Source: Burkholderia oklahomensis C6786 (GTDB taxonomy: Bacteria; Pseudomonadota; Gammaproteobacteria; Burkholderiales; Burkholderiaceae). Taken from it: a stretch of 64,000 nucleotides of DNA. A program made the position numbers and the translations under genes. The notes beneath the pieces were generated by a model. That model was not told the origin of the DNA and searched no databases. It saw only the letters and a list, made by a program, of their open reading frames with translations. Positions 31,861 through 41,080 of the stretch are shown here, one piece after another; within the stretch, counting starts at the first letter, position 1; every line of letters begins with the position of its first letter. Location: contig NZ_CP009555.1 in the NCBI RefSeq assembly GCF_000959365.1, positions 2,480,001 to 2,544,000 of the forward strand, read 5' to 3'.

Positions 31861-32583
31861 ATGGCGAGCCGGCCAGTCGACGGCGAGCGCGGCGCTTCGG
31901 GCGAAGCCGCGCGGCGCATGTCTTCGTGGCGTTTTCGCGCGGCCGCCGCAAGCGATGCGCATGCGTGCGCGCCGCTCGTGTTCGAATCCGGCGTGCGGGA
32001 ATTCGGCTACTTCCTCGGCGAATCGCCCGCGCGATGCATCGCATTCCTCGCGTTCGCATTCGCGTCGAAGCACGGGCGTTTTTCGTGGCGGCGTCATCGC
32101 GTCGCGGTCGCAGAGAACGGTGCGGTCGGCGCGGTGCTCGCCGCGCACGACGGACGCGCGACCGCCTTCGACGATCTGCACGTCGCGTGGACGCTGCTGC
32201 GCTTCTTCGGCCCGGTGCGCACGATCCGGATGCTGCTGCGCGGGCTCGTGCTCGAAAGCGAGCTGCCCGCGCCGAAGCGCACGCAGACCCTGATCGCGCA
32301 TTGCGCGACCGACGAGCGCGTGCGCGGCTGCGGCGCATTCAGCGCGCTGTTCGACGATGCGATGCGGGCCGGCACGTTTCGTGCGGAAGCGGGCAGGGAT
32401 GTCGTGCTCGACGTGCTGACGAGCAACGTGCGTGCCCGCGCGCTCTACGAACGCCTTGGCTTCGTCGAGATGCCGCGTGCGCGTCCGCGGTCCGCGCGCC
32501 TGCCGCGCGAGCTCGCGTCGATTCGGATGCGCTTCGGCGGCGTGCCGCGGCAATCCGCGTTGCGCGCGCAGGCGCCGCACTGA
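31861..32583 (+). CDS. GNAT-family N-acetyltransferase-like protein
   Basis: A 240-aa protein whose C-terminal half carries the GNAT signature LDVLTSNVRARALYERLGF (about residues 182-200) after a diffuse acetyl-CoA region near TDERVRGCGAFSALFDDA. The N-terminal half is not recognised. The ATG at 31861 is seven bases after the wcbT stop; a second ATG near 31918 is possible. As the last gene of the wcbO-wcbT set it may N- or O-acylate the product of the pathway. It replaces the heptose genes that accompany this module in the B. pseudomallei capsule locus. The function is unproven. Confidence 0.7.
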   Translation: MASRPVDGERGASGEAARRMSSWRFRAAAASDAHACAPLVFESGVREFGYFLGESPARCIAFLAFAFASKHGRFSWRRHRVAVAENGAVGAVLAAHDGRATAFDDLHVAWTLLRFFGPVRTIRMLLRGLVLESELPAPKRTQTLIAHCATDERVRGCGAFSALFDDAMRAGTFRAEAGRDVVLDVLTSNVRARALYERLGFVEMPRARPRSARLPRELASIRMRFGGVPRQSALRAQAPH

Positions 32584-32808
32584 GCCGGAAAATCGGCGGC
32601 GCCCACGGACGGCGAGCGGCGAATGCGCGATGCAGCGTGTATCGCGCCGACGGCGGTCTTCAAGGACCGCCAAGCAATCGACCGACGATCGCGCGCGACG
32701 CCGATGCGACCGCATCGCAGGCGACGGGCATTTCGTAGCGCGAACAATTGCGCTCGCGGCGCCGCGCGCGCGGAGCACGGCGCGCACATGCCGCATCGAC
32801 CGCGTCGC

Positions 32809-34473
32809 TCACTTCAGATTCCAGCAACTGCCGTTGAAATACGCATCGACGGGCACGTTCTGCGCGGACGTCACCGCGTTGCAAAGATTGCCGCCCGTCG
32901 CGAAGCTGGCCGCGCCCTTCGTCGGAATCAGCTTCAGCGTGCGCCCGTTCCACGCCGGCCTGATCGTGCTGATCTTCGCGCTGCCGGTCAGCATCACGAC
33001 GGGCGCCGTGTGCACGTCGATCGTCGCGGCGCTCGCGATCGCGGCGGGCGCGGTGTCGATTCCGAGATTCGACGACACGATGCTGTCGCCCGTCGGCGCG
33101 CCCGCGATCGGCGTCTTCGAGCCGCTGAAATCGTTGCCGCTGATGAGCCCGCCCGCGTTGTCGCCGGCAAGCACGATCCCGTGCCGCGGCGCCGCCTTGA
33201 AGAGCCCGCCGCAACTGCCGCCGAGCTCGGAGCCGCGCACCGCATACGAGCTCACGTTCGGGCCGTACACGATGTTCGCCGCTGCGCCGTTGCCGCGCCC
33301 ATTTCCGCAAAAGCGGCTCGCGTCGAACGTGACGAAGGCGCCCGCCTTGACGTTCGCGCCGTTCGACGCGCCGTTGTAGTTGCGCAGCCCGTTGAAGTGA
33401 ATCTCCGACACGAGCCCGCCGCCCGTGTTCTTGATCAGGATGTTGTCCGACTGCGCGGACGCGGTCCAGCATGCGCTGCATTCGAGGCCTTCGACGCGTC
33501 CGGTCGGTGCGCTCGTATCGATCTCGAGTGCGTTCACGGCGTTCGTGTCGCCGACGTACGTGTTGTTCAGGCTCGCCCACGCGACCCATTGATTTGCGCC
33601 GGGAACGATCTGCGTGCCGATCTTCGTGAACAGCATGTCGGACTCCGATACAAGGAGGCCGCCCGCGTCGAGGATCTGCATCGCGACGTCGCCCGGCTGG
33701 GCGCGATCGCCGATGACGGTCGTGTGCGCGATGCGCGCGTCGACTGTCTCGGCGTGCGCGGTGAGCGCGCCGACCCGGATTCCGATGCTGCCCGCGCCCT
33801 TGACGCCGTTGACGATCGTCTGCTCGACGAGCGCCTGATTGCCGTTCAGATCGATGCCGACGAACGGCCCCTGGATGTAGACGCCGGCGATCACGGGCGC
33901 GATGACGTTCTTGACCGCGATCGTCGCGCCGCGTGAGTTGGCGCCCGATGCGGACGCGTTGATGTAGAGGTCGCGGATCGCTGAGCCGTTGCCGGCGAGC
34001 GAGATCATCGGATTCAGATTCGCGGCGCCGGCGGACAGGCTCGCGCGCTGCCCGCGGGCGCCGGCGAGCGTGACGTTCTCCGGCACGGTGACCGTGCCCG
34101 TGATCACGCAGCGCGTGCTCGACAGCGGCAGGTTCACGACGGCGGGCGCGACGCTCGCCGCATACGTGAGCGCGCGGTTGAGCGCCGCCGTGTCGTCGTT
34201 CGAGCCGTTGCACAGCATCCCGAAGTCGGCGCCGTTGATGATGTCCGCGAGTTTCACCGCGAGCGGCCGCGGCACGCTGCCCGCGCCCTTTTGCTGAAAG
34301 CGCATTTCCGCCGGCGCGTCGATCGGCGGGCGGGCGGCCGCGGCAGGCGGCTTGCCCGCGGCCGGATTGTCCGCGAGCAGCGCGGCGGACGGGGCGGCCT
34401 GCGCCGCCGCGAGCGCGGGCAGGCCGCCCAGCGAGGCCAGAACGGCGAGGGCGGCGAAGGCGGCTTTTGTCAT
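32809..34473 (-). CDS. Secreted right-handed beta-helix protein (pectate-lyase-like fold)
   Basis: A 554-aa protein beginning at the ATG at 34473 (AGGAAG seven bases upstream) with a classical signal peptide (MTKAAFAALAVLASLGGLPALAAAQ is cut near residue 24). The mature N-terminus has MLCNGSNDDTAALNRAL, the collar motif of tail-spike and pectate-lyase-like proteins, and the remainder shows Asn/Gly/Ala/Val-rich turns such as VIAGVYIQGPF and GLISGNDFSG typical of parallel beta-helix rungs. It ends in a Cys-containing tail (AYFNGSCWNLK). It is likely a polysaccharide-binding or -cleaving protein in the periplasm or outside. It converges with the GNAT gene and diverges from the sulfotransferase fusion. 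Confidence 0.75.
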   Translation of the reverse strand: MTKAAFAALAVLASLGGLPALAAAQAAPSAALLADNPAAGKPPAAAARPPIDAPAEMRFQQKGAGSVPRPLAVKLADIINGADFGMLCNGSNDDTAALNRALTYAASVAPAVVNLPLSSTRCVITGTVTVPENVTLAGARGQRASLSAGAANLNPMISLAGNGSAIRDLYINASASGANSRGATIAVKNVIAPVIAGVYIQGPFVGIDLNGNQALVEQTIVNGVKGAGSIGIRVGALTAHAETVDARIAHTTVIGDRAQPGDVAMQILDAGGLLVSESDMLFTKIGTQIVPGANQWVAWASLNNTYVGDTNAVNALEIDTSAPTGRVEGLECSACWTASAQSDNILIKNTGGGLVSEIHFNGLRNYNGASNGANVKAGAFVTFDASRFCGNGRGNGAAANIVYGPNVSSYAVRGSELGGSCGGLFKAAPRHGIVLAGDNAGGLISGNDFSGSKTPIAGAPTGDSIVSSNLGIDTAPAAIASAATIDVHTAPVVMLTGSAKISTIRPAWNGRTLKLIPTKGAASFATGGNLCNAVTSAQNVPVDAYFNGSCWNLK

Positions 34474-34814
34474 GTTGCGCTTCCTGTGCACTGATTGGGA
34501 GACAATCGCGGCGGCGCGCGATCCGGGGTGGGACGGCGGCGCTTCGTGATGATAGGACGGCCACCTTTCGATGGACCGTCGACGCGCATCGGCGGTCCTC
34601 GTCGCGGGCGCGCAAGCGGCGTCGGCGCGAGCGCCGACGGGATGCGCGGCCGCCGTTCCCGCGACGCCGTCGCGGTATCGGAACCGGCCGATGCGAGCCG
34701 GCGACATTCGCGAAAAACAACGCGATTCCGACAAATGACACGCCATATTTTTATGTCAGAATTTCGGAAAATCGAGATCAATGCTCGCGGCGACATAAGA
34801 GGGGATTTCCCACC
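34474..34814. other. Divergent intergenic region, A/T-rich toward its right end
   Basis: This 341-base stretch separates the beta-helix gene (leftward) from the sulfotransferase fusion (rightward) and holds no gene that I recognise. The last 90 bases are clearly richer in A/T (for example ATATTTTTATGTCAGAATTTCGG) and probably contain the promoter of the rightward gene, but I cannot fix the hexamers. AGAGGGG before the ATG at 34815 is a plausible ribosome site. Confidence 0.5.
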
Positions 34815-36860
34815 ATGAAGGAGCAACGGCAGGTTTTTGCTGGCCGCGTCATTTTCGATCATCTGCCCAAGACTGCCGGGCAGGCGGTCAATGCATGGCT
34901 GAGCAAGGCGTTGGGCGCGGGCTGCGTGACGCCGAACCTGATCGGAAGACATCTTGACTTGATTCGGCGCTACGGCGGCGCGTATTCGGTCATTTCGGCG
35001 CACGTGTCGTTTCAGGGGACGGGGCTCGATCCGCGGTATCAATATTTGACATGCTTACGCGAGCCGATCGACCGCGCGATTTCATGGCTCTTTTTCGTGA
35101 TGAATAACCACGAAGCCGAGCAGCTGCCGGAGTTGTGGGAGCAGGCCGGGCGATTCGCCGCGCTGCCAGACGATCCCGACGTTGATTTCCGCGCGTCGGT
35201 CGGGCGCTCGTTCGAACCCGAGTTCGTCGAGGCCATCAGGAATCCGTACGTCGAGCACTTCGCCGCGATTGCCGGCGTTTGTCCGCGCACGGACGACGAG
35301 AAGATCGCCGCCGCGCTCGCGAGCGTCGAGCAATACGACGTGTGGGGGTTTTACGAAGCGATGCCTGCGTTTCTGTCGGACGTCGCCGCACTGATCGGAC
35401 TACCCGCGCCGCAGCGGATCGACAAGGTGAATGCGACGCGCGTGCGGCCGGACGTCGGACAGATCACGCCGTCGCTGCGCAAGCACCTGGAAACGCTGAA
35501 CGCGCTCGATATCGAGTTCTATCGCGTGCTGCGCGAGCGCCGGCAGCGCGAGCGTGCGCATCGCACGATCGTCGCCGCACCCGAGGTCGCCCGCTGGCAG
35601 CCGTACGAGCCCGTGACGAGCCGCGCGTACTCGATGCCGGAGTTCTCGCTCGTGTCGGCGACGCTCGAAGGCGGCGATACGTATTCGCACGGGCAGATCC
35701 TGCGCTTCGCGATCGTGTTCTCGATCGACGTCGACGTCGCCGCACTGGGCATCGGCATCCAGATCATGGACGGAGACGAGCGCTGGGCGTTCGGCAGCAG
35801 CAATTCGCTGCTGAACCGGCCGCTCGTCGGCTTGACGCGCGGGACGTACTGCATGCGCTATTACCTCGCCGCGAATCTGCCGGAAGGGCAGTACGTGGCC
35901 GGATTCGTGTTCTCCGACAGCCGCGACGAGCGCACCAACGAGCTCGCCTACTACGAGAAGCTCGTGCCGTTTCAGGTCGTGATGCCGCGTGCGACGCCGA
36001 GCGTCGGCTACATGAGCCTGCCCGTGGACTTCGACTGCCAGCGGGTGGGCGACGTGGTGTCCGTCACGCTGCGCGACGCCACGGGCCGGCTGCAAACCGA
36101 CGCAATGCTGGGCCAGCTGACGGCCGGCGAGACATTCGATTTGCCCGTGTGCCTGGAAAACGCGTCGACGCAGACCTGGGTCAGCTCGAGCCTGAATCCG
36201 ATTCACCTGTCGTATCGCTGGCTCGACGCCGCCGGCCAGGTCGTCGCATCGGCTCCGGAGCCGACGCCGCTGCCCGTCAACCTCGTCGCGCCGGGAGAGG
36301 CGCTGGCGCTGGCGATGCGCATCGTCGCGCCGGGCGCGAGCGGCCGCTATCGCCTCGTCGCGATGCCGGCAGTCGATGGCCAGCGCGGGTTCGACGCGCA
36401 CGGATTCACGCCGCTGTCGCTCGAATTCACGGTGACGGACGCGAGCGTCGCGAGAGTCTATCGAGGCGCCGACATCCGGCTGTATACGCAGATCGGTCTG
36501 CGTGAAGCAGGGGCGATGACAAGCGCCGGGCAAGCGGGCTTTCTGCTGTTCGGGCCTTATGCGTCGCTGCCGGCCGGACGCTACGTCGTGAGTCTCGAAG
36601 GCCGGTGCGACACGCCGGACGGCGGCTGGATGGACGTCACGTGGGATCGCGGCGCGCAAGTGCTGAAGCGGCACGACGTGACGCCCGGCGAGAAGAACGG
36701 GCCGATCGCCGAGTTCGATTTCGAGCTTCCGTCGTCGATCAGCGATCTGGAGGTCCGCGTGTGGGTGCCGACGGGGGCGAGTGTGCGCGTCGATACGCTC
36801 AGGATCGAGCCGCTCGCGAATCAGCAAGCGGACGCAGGACTTGCGGTGGCCGTCGGCTGA
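34815..36860 (+). CDS. Sulfotransferase-like domain fused to Wzt-C-like and other beta-sandwich domains
   Basis: A 681-aa four-part protein. Residues 1-245 resemble PAPS sulfotransferases: the 5'-phosphosulfate loop HLPKTAG (16-22) and the 3'-phosphate region CLREPIDRAISWLFF (from about 80). Residues about 285-390 (YSHGQILRFAIVFSIDVDV ... LPEGQYVAGFVFSD) resemble the C-terminal glycan-binding domain of Wzt. Residues about 430-545 form another beta-sandwich (PVCLENASTQTW, LSYRWLD). Residues about 555-672 (TQIG 558-561, GFLLFGP 575-581) match the C-terminal domain of the glycosyltransferase at 9188-10867. Likely a cytoplasmic enzyme that recognises and modifies the exopolysaccharide; sulfation itself is unproven. 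Confidence 0.75.
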   Translation: MKEQRQVFAGRVIFDHLPKTAGQAVNAWLSKALGAGCVTPNLIGRHLDLIRRYGGAYSVISAHVSFQGTGLDPRYQYLTCLREPIDRAISWLFFVMNNHEAEQLPELWEQAGRFAALPDDPDVDFRASVGRSFEPEFVEAIRNPYVEHFAAIAGVCPRTDDEKIAAALASVEQYDVWGFYEAMPAFLSDVAALIGLPAPQRIDKVNATRVRPDVGQITPSLRKHLETLNALDIEFYRVLRERRQRERAHRTIVAAPEVARWQPYEPVTSRAYSMPEFSLVSATLEGGDTYSHGQILRFAIVFSIDVDVAALGIGIQIMDGDERWAFGSSNSLLNRPLVGLTRGTYCMRYYLAANLPEGQYVAGFVFSDSRDERTNELAYYEKLVPFQVVMPRATPSVGYMSLPVDFDCQRVGDVVSVTLRDATGRLQTDAMLGQLTAGETFDLPVCLENASTQTWVSSSLNPIHLSYRWLDAAGQVVASAPEPTPLPVNLVAPGEALALAMRIVAPGASGRYRLVAMPAVDGQRGFDAHGFTPLSLEFTVTDASVARVYRGADIRLYTQIGLREAGAMTSAGQAGFLLFGPYASLPAGRYVVSLEGRCDTPDGGWMDVTWDRGAQVLKRHDVTPGEKNGPIAEFDFELPSSISDLEVRVWVPTGASVRVDTLRIEPLANQQADAGLAVAVG

Positions 36861-36865
36861 GTTCG

Positions 36866-36931
36866 GCAACGTCCGGCGCGCGATGCGCCGGACGTGCCGC
36901 ATCGCATGACGAGCGGCGCGCGCCGCTCGTC
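36866..36931. terminator. Two strong hairpins between convergent genes
   Basis: CGTCCGGCGC (36870-36879) pairs perfectly with GCGCCGGACG (36885-36894) around GCGAT, with flanking GGCA/TGCC extending the stem past one bulged A. A second, perfect 24-bp palindrome built on GACGAGCGGCGC lies at 36908-36931 and overlaps the stop of the BNR gene. They sit between convergent genes and may end transcription on both strands; there is no U-tract, so Rho or simple stalling may be involved. Confidence 0.5.
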
Positions 36932-38102
36932 AACGCGAACCGTTTTCGGCGCGCTTGTCCGGCGCCGCGTGCCGGAAATCGCGCACCCGCACGAACGTCA
37001 CGTAGTTCGAATCATGCTGGTTCTGCGCGCCGCCTTCGCTGTCGTCGAACGCCATCCGCACGACCGCGACGATGTCGTCGCCTTCGAATTGCCAATCCGC
37101 ATACTGGAAGCCGTGCCGCAGGCGGTCCGCGCTCTGCAGCAGCACGCGCTCGACGCTCCAGTGGCGAAGATCGGGTGACGACGTCAGGGCGAGCGTGTTT
37201 CTCACGCGCTCGAGATTCGCGGTGCCGTCTTCGTTCGGCACTGCGTTCGCGAGCGACCAGTAGCGTCCCGAGCGTGGATCGAACCGGACCGTGAACTTCT
37301 TGCCGCCGCCCGGAAAGTCGACGAAGTCGTGCGCCGGATCGAACGACAGCGACCGGCCGTCCGCGAGCACGTGGACGAGCGCTGCCTTTTCCGGCCCGTG
37401 CTTCGTGTTGACGCGCAACACGATCGCCGGGTCGCGTTCGCCTGTCGACACGACGCTGCCTTCCTCCCACGTCAGGAAATTGCTGTCGAGCCATGTTCGA
37501 TCGGACGGCAGCGGCTTGGCCGCGCGCCAGTTGCGCGTGTCGAGCAGGTCGCGGTCGACGGGCGCGGACAGCACGAGCGAGCGCAGGTCGCCGCCTTCGA
37601 TGACTTCGAATGCGCGCCACACGCGGCCGCGCTCGACGAGCACCGGCACCGGCCCGGTGATGTAGCGTCCGGTCAGCGCGAAGCGTCCGGTCTGCGTGTC
37701 GCTGGGCGTTGTCCACGTCGCGCCGCCGTCGGTCGAGCGGCGGATCACCGGCGCGCCCATCGAGCGATCGGTGCCCATCAGATAGAGCGCGCCGTCGACG
37801 ACGAAGAGCGACGACCAGTATTGACCTGTCACGACGCTCAGCTTCCCCCACGTCTGCCCCTCGTCGTGCGACGCGAATACGTGCACCTCGTCGGGCAGCG
37901 CCGACGGCCCGAACATGTCGTGCGACGCGACGTAGGTGCCGTCCGGCAGGATCACGAGCGACGGCGAGCCGAGGAACACGCGCGTCGCCGCCGCGCTGTG
38001 CGCGATCACCCTGCCGGGCGGCGCGGCGGGCGGCACTTGAGCGGCCGACGATGCAACGGCGCACGCGCAGAACAGGCAGGCGAGCATCCAACGGGTGGTC
38101 AT
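36930..38102 (-). CDS. Secreted BNR/Asp-box repeat protein (sialidase fold)
   Basis: A 390-aa protein with a signal peptide (LACLFCACAVASSAAQ, cleavage near residue 22) and AAGGAG eight bases before its ATG. Asp-box motifs SHDEGQTW (about residues 78-85) and STDGGATW (about 123-130) are visible, together with the arrangement of a six-bladed propeller (sialidase superfamily). Members hydrolyse or bind glycans outside the cytoplasm. I cannot find a full sialidase catalytic set, so a glycan-binding or non-sialidase glycosidase role is as likely. It follows the Wzy-like gene on the same strand and converges with the sulfotransferase fusion. Confidence 0.75.
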   Translation of the reverse strand: MTTRWMLACLFCACAVASSAAQVPPAAPPGRVIAHSAAATRVFLGSPSLVILPDGTYVASHDMFGPSALPDEVHVFASHDEGQTWGKLSVVTGQYWSSLFVVDGALYLMGTDRSMGAPVIRRSTDGGATWTTPSDTQTGRFALTGRYITGPVPVLVERGRVWRAFEVIEGGDLRSLVLSAPVDRDLLDTRNWRAAKPLPSDRTWLDSNFLTWEEGSVVSTGERDPAIVLRVNTKHGPEKAALVHVLADGRSLSFDPAHDFVDFPGGGKKFTVRFDPRSGRYWSLANAVPNEDGTANLERVRNTLALTSSPDLRHWSVERVLLQSADRLRHGFQYADWQFEGDDIVAVVRMAFDDSEGGAQNQHDSNYVTFVRVRDFRHAAPDKRAENGSR

Positions 38103-38145
38103 CGATATTCTCCTTTGCGTATCGGCACGCGCGCGGCGGCGGACG

Positions 38146-39357
38146 CTAAGGGCCCGACGCGCCGGTCGCGCTCAGCCGGACGGTACCGGTGCCAGGCCGC
38201 TCGCGGCGCTCGGGCGAACGTTCGGCGTGCCCGGCGGCGACGACGAACATCAGCAGCGTGAGCCACAGCATGCCGTATAGCGCGTGGAACTTGAAGAGCA
38301 GGAGCGGCAGCAGATACAGCAGGTAGCGTCGGCGGCCGCGCTGTCGGAACAGCATGAACAGCGTGCCGAAGAACGCGGCGACGCCGACGATGCCGGTGCC
38401 GAACAGCAGATACACGTAGAACGAGCTGTCGCGCACCTGATAGCCGCGCAGATGCGTCTTGCCGACATTGTTCCGCTCGTCCCAGAAGAGCCCGTTGCCG
38501 AACACGCCGGCGAGCGCGTCGCGCGTGCTCAGCTCGCGCAGCACGAGCGTGCGGCTGGCGACCGCGTCGTAGTCGGCGGATTGATTCACGCGTTTGTCAT
38601 ACACGCTGTACATCGCCGGCGCGATCGCGAGCGCGACGGCGACGATCACGAGCTTGATCCGGATCGACGTGCGTCCCGCGAGGAAGTGCACGCCGAACAG
38701 CAGCGCGCAGATGATGATCGCCGCGATCGAGAACGACAGCAGCGCGGTCGCGAACGCGATGATCGCCGCCGCCGTCATGCGCCGCTTCGCGAGCAGCAGC
38801 ACGACGCCTGCGGGCACGACCGTCATCGCATAGAACGACGGTTCCGAGTAGAGGCCGAGCGCGCGGATCGAGATGAGGCTGTCGCTCAGCGCCTTCGTCG
38901 CGTAGAGCGCTTCCGAATCGCTTTCGCGGACGTAGCTGTCGAAGTCGATGAAATGGCCGGAGATCAGGTAGCAGCCGAGCTGCACGATGAAGAACGCGGC
39001 GTGCACGTAGATCAGCGTTTCGCATGTCCGTTCGAGCGAACGCATCGACAGCACGCCGCTTGCGAACAACCAGAACGCGAGCGCGATGTAGGTTTCGATC
39101 AGCACGAACTTGACGTAAGAGTTCGCGTAGAAATCGCCGAACGCGGACACGATGAACGCGATGCTCACGCTGAGCATCCAGTATGCGGCGATGGCGGGCA
39201 GACGACGCTGGCGCGCGAACAGCGTCGGCGCGCGGAACAGTGCGAGGATGACGATCAGCGCATAGGCCGCGAAGGTTGCGCGCACGCTGAACGCATTCAG
39301 CGAGAAGAAGCAGGCGCTGGCGGCGAAGAGCAGGGTGGGAACGCTCGCGCGTCGCAT
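38146..39357 (-). CDS. O-antigen polymerase/ligase-like membrane protein, probable Wzy
   Basis: A 403-aa integral membrane protein with about ten hydrophobic spans and a larger periplasmic loop (about residues 255-320, ending in HLRGYQVRDSSFYVYLLFG) in the style of Wzy/WaaL proteins. The ATG at 39357 has GGAG about nine bases upstream; the longer frame upstream lacks hydrophobic character. In this locus Wzx, Wza and Wzc-type genes are present and no other polymerase is seen, so this is the likely Wzy, joining undecaprenyl-linked repeat units at the periplasmic face. Wzy proteins are poorly conserved, so the family call is structural rather than motif-based. Confidence 0.72.
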   Translation of the reverse strand: MRRASVPTLLFAASACFFSLNAFSVRATFAAYALIVILALFRAPTLFARQRRLPAIAAYWMLSVSIAFIVSAFGDFYANSYVKFVLIETYIALAFWLFASGVLSMRSLERTCETLIYVHAAFFIVQLGCYLISGHFIDFDSYVRESDSEALYATKALSDSLISIRALGLYSEPSFYAMTVVPAGVVLLLAKRRMTAAAIIAFATALLSFSIAAIIICALLFGVHFLAGRTSIRIKLVIVAVALAIAPAMYSVYDKRVNQSADYDAVASRTLVLRELSTRDALAGVFGNGLFWDERNNVGKTHLRGYQVRDSSFYVYLLFGTGIVGVAAFFGTLFMLFRQRGRRRYLLYLLPLLLFKFHALYGMLWLTLLMFVVAAGHAERSPERRERPGTGTVRLSATGASGP

Positions 39358-39725
39358 GGAAACTCCGTTGTTCGTGAGCGGCGTGCGCATCCCCGAGCCG
39401 CGTCGCTCGAAGGCGGCGCGTCGAACGCGTATGCGCCGCGCGGCGAGCCGCCGAGGCGAGGCCGTCGGCGCGCACGCACTCGATGCGGGCGCTGCCCGTT
39501 CCGCACGCCGTCGACGCCTGTGCACGCGTCTTCCGCGTGCGCCTTCGTATGCGTCGTACTCGGCGGCGCGCTTCGCATGCGTGCGCAAGACATCGTCGGC
39601 CCGATTTGAGTATCGATGCGGCGCGGTGCCTGGGAGTATAGCGATGCGTGCGACGGCGCGAGCGCGCCTGTCCGATCGAGACGGGGTTTTGGCGATCGAC
39701 GACTAACCTTGGGTGCGGCAGCCGG
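39358..39725. other. Gene-free interval between PAP2 and Wzy-like genes
   Basis: The 368 bases upstream of the Wzy-like gene contain no coding frame with recognisable features; open frames on either strand are Arg/Ala-rich out-of-frame products of high-GC sequence. No tRNA, strong hairpin or clear promoter was seen. Confidence 0.45.
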
Positions 39726-40307
39726 TCACCATGGGAGTTGACGGCACAGGAACGGCGAATACTGCTCGATCGCCGCCTGAATCGGCGCGTGTCTGCCGTA
39801 GGCAATGGCCAGCACTGCCAGCATCGAAATCGACGCGTAGAGCCGCAAGCGTGGCGATACGGCCGGCGCTCCCTTCCAGCGCACGAACGACAGCGTGACG
39901 AGCGTGCCGACCGTCCAGCCGGCGATCACTTCGGACGTCGTATGCGCTTCGTCGAACACGCGCGCCGTGCCGATCAGCGCGGCGAGCGCGAGACCCGCCG
40001 TCAGCGCGATGTCCGTGCGCAGCCACTGCAGGCCGAGCAGGAGCGCCATCGGCCACACTGCCGATGCGAGCATCGTGTGGCCGCTGACGACGCGGAAGCC
40101 GATCGCGCGAATCTGCACGCCGCAGCCCGCATAGAGGATCTTCGTCAATCCGACGACGAGCATGCCGGTTGCGAGCAACGCGAGCCACGAGATCGCGTGG
40201 CGCCGCTCGGGCGACGAGCGGACGAGCCACGCGCAGCAGACGGCGGAAAGAGGAAGGGTCAAGGCGGCATCGCCGAGATCGCTGATGGCAGACCACATTG
40301 CTTGCAT
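39726..40307 (-). CDS. PAP2-family membrane phosphatase
   Basis: A 193-aa membrane protein with about five or six spans. It retains the PAP2 phosphatase motifs in modified form: FRVVSGHTM (motif 2, Ser-Gly-His) and ARVFDEAHTTSEV (motif 3, Arg and His present, the usual Asp replaced by Glu). Such enzymes dephosphorylate undecaprenyl diphosphate or phosphatidic acid at the periplasmic face. In an exopolysaccharide locus recycling of undecaprenyl diphosphate left by Wzy is a reasonable role. The ATG at 40307 was preferred over the one at 40298; both lack a strong ribosome site. Confidence 0.72.
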   Translation of the reverse strand: MQAMWSAISDLGDAALTLPLSAVCCAWLVRSSPERRHAISWLALLATGMLVVGLTKILYAGCGVQIRAIGFRVVSGHTMLASAVWPMALLLGLQWLRTDIALTAGLALAALIGTARVFDEAHTTSEVIAGWTVGTLVTLSFVRWKGAPAVSPRLRLYASISMLAVLAIAYGRHAPIQAAIEQYSPFLCRQLPW

Positions 40308-41080
40308 TCGCTCGAGAAAAAACGCCGTATTGTAGGGCGATGACGCGAATGGCTGCAGTTTCGTGCGACGAAAGCGCATGTGGCAGCCGCATTGTTCAAT
40401 TGGCGTACATCGTGTTAATTCGCGTGTGTGGCGCGTCGTAGCGGGCATAAATGAAATTGCCGAACTGCGGCGATCGCGCCCATTGTGTACGATGCGAAAT
40501 TTGCTTCTGCCGTCCATTATCGAAAAGCATGAGATTGATATCGAAAAAATACGCAGCGGCGATTGGCGGACCAGTAATGGAAGATCAATTCCAAATGTAA
40601 AAAAACATGCGATACGGGGGCAAATTCGATAGAGTCGGCGCCGCGGCGACGTATGCGGCGCGCGATTCCGTCATATTCCTCCTACAAGAACCAACCGCGC
40701 GGCGCGGAGACGGGAGGCCGCGAAAACGGCGGAGCTGCGGGGCCGTCGAATCCGAACGACATGCCTGATTTGCCTGGACGGCGAGTGCGGGCGCAGCATC
40801 TGCGGCGCCCGCATTGATCAGTCGTCTTTATCGGAAGCTTCGCATGCCGACGATGATTCGGTTGCCGAAAGATTGTCCGAAATCGACTAGCCCGCAAGCG
40901 CTCTTCGGTGCAAGTTCACGTCAAATCGAATTGACGCGAAGGATAAATGGCGGAATCGGCGTCCAGAGTCAATCCGCCAACATTGCATCGTAATCGGACA
41001 GAAAGGTTGTTACGTCTATTTGAAGGAATATGATGCGCCGCAGAATTGACATTGCTGAATGAGTGGAAAGGGCCGGCGGG
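40308..41080. other. Long intergenic region with an A/T-rich segment and a 9-bp-stem hairpin
   Basis: A 773-base region between divergent PAP2 and regulator genes. I see no credible gene. Bases about 40480-40640 are distinctly A/T-rich for this genome, with runs such as GAAAAAATACG and GTAAAAAAACATG, which may bind nucleoid proteins. A perfect hairpin TGCGGGCGC (40786-40794) / GCGCCCGCA (40805-40813) around a 10-base loop lies to the right. Promoters for both flanking genes are expected here but I could not fix them. Confidence 0.45.

Noticed and set aside
40363..40632. 89-aa frame in the A/T-rich region before the regulator
   Set aside because: No ribosome site, no similarity and a composition shift caused by the A/T-rich DNA; treated as non-coding.
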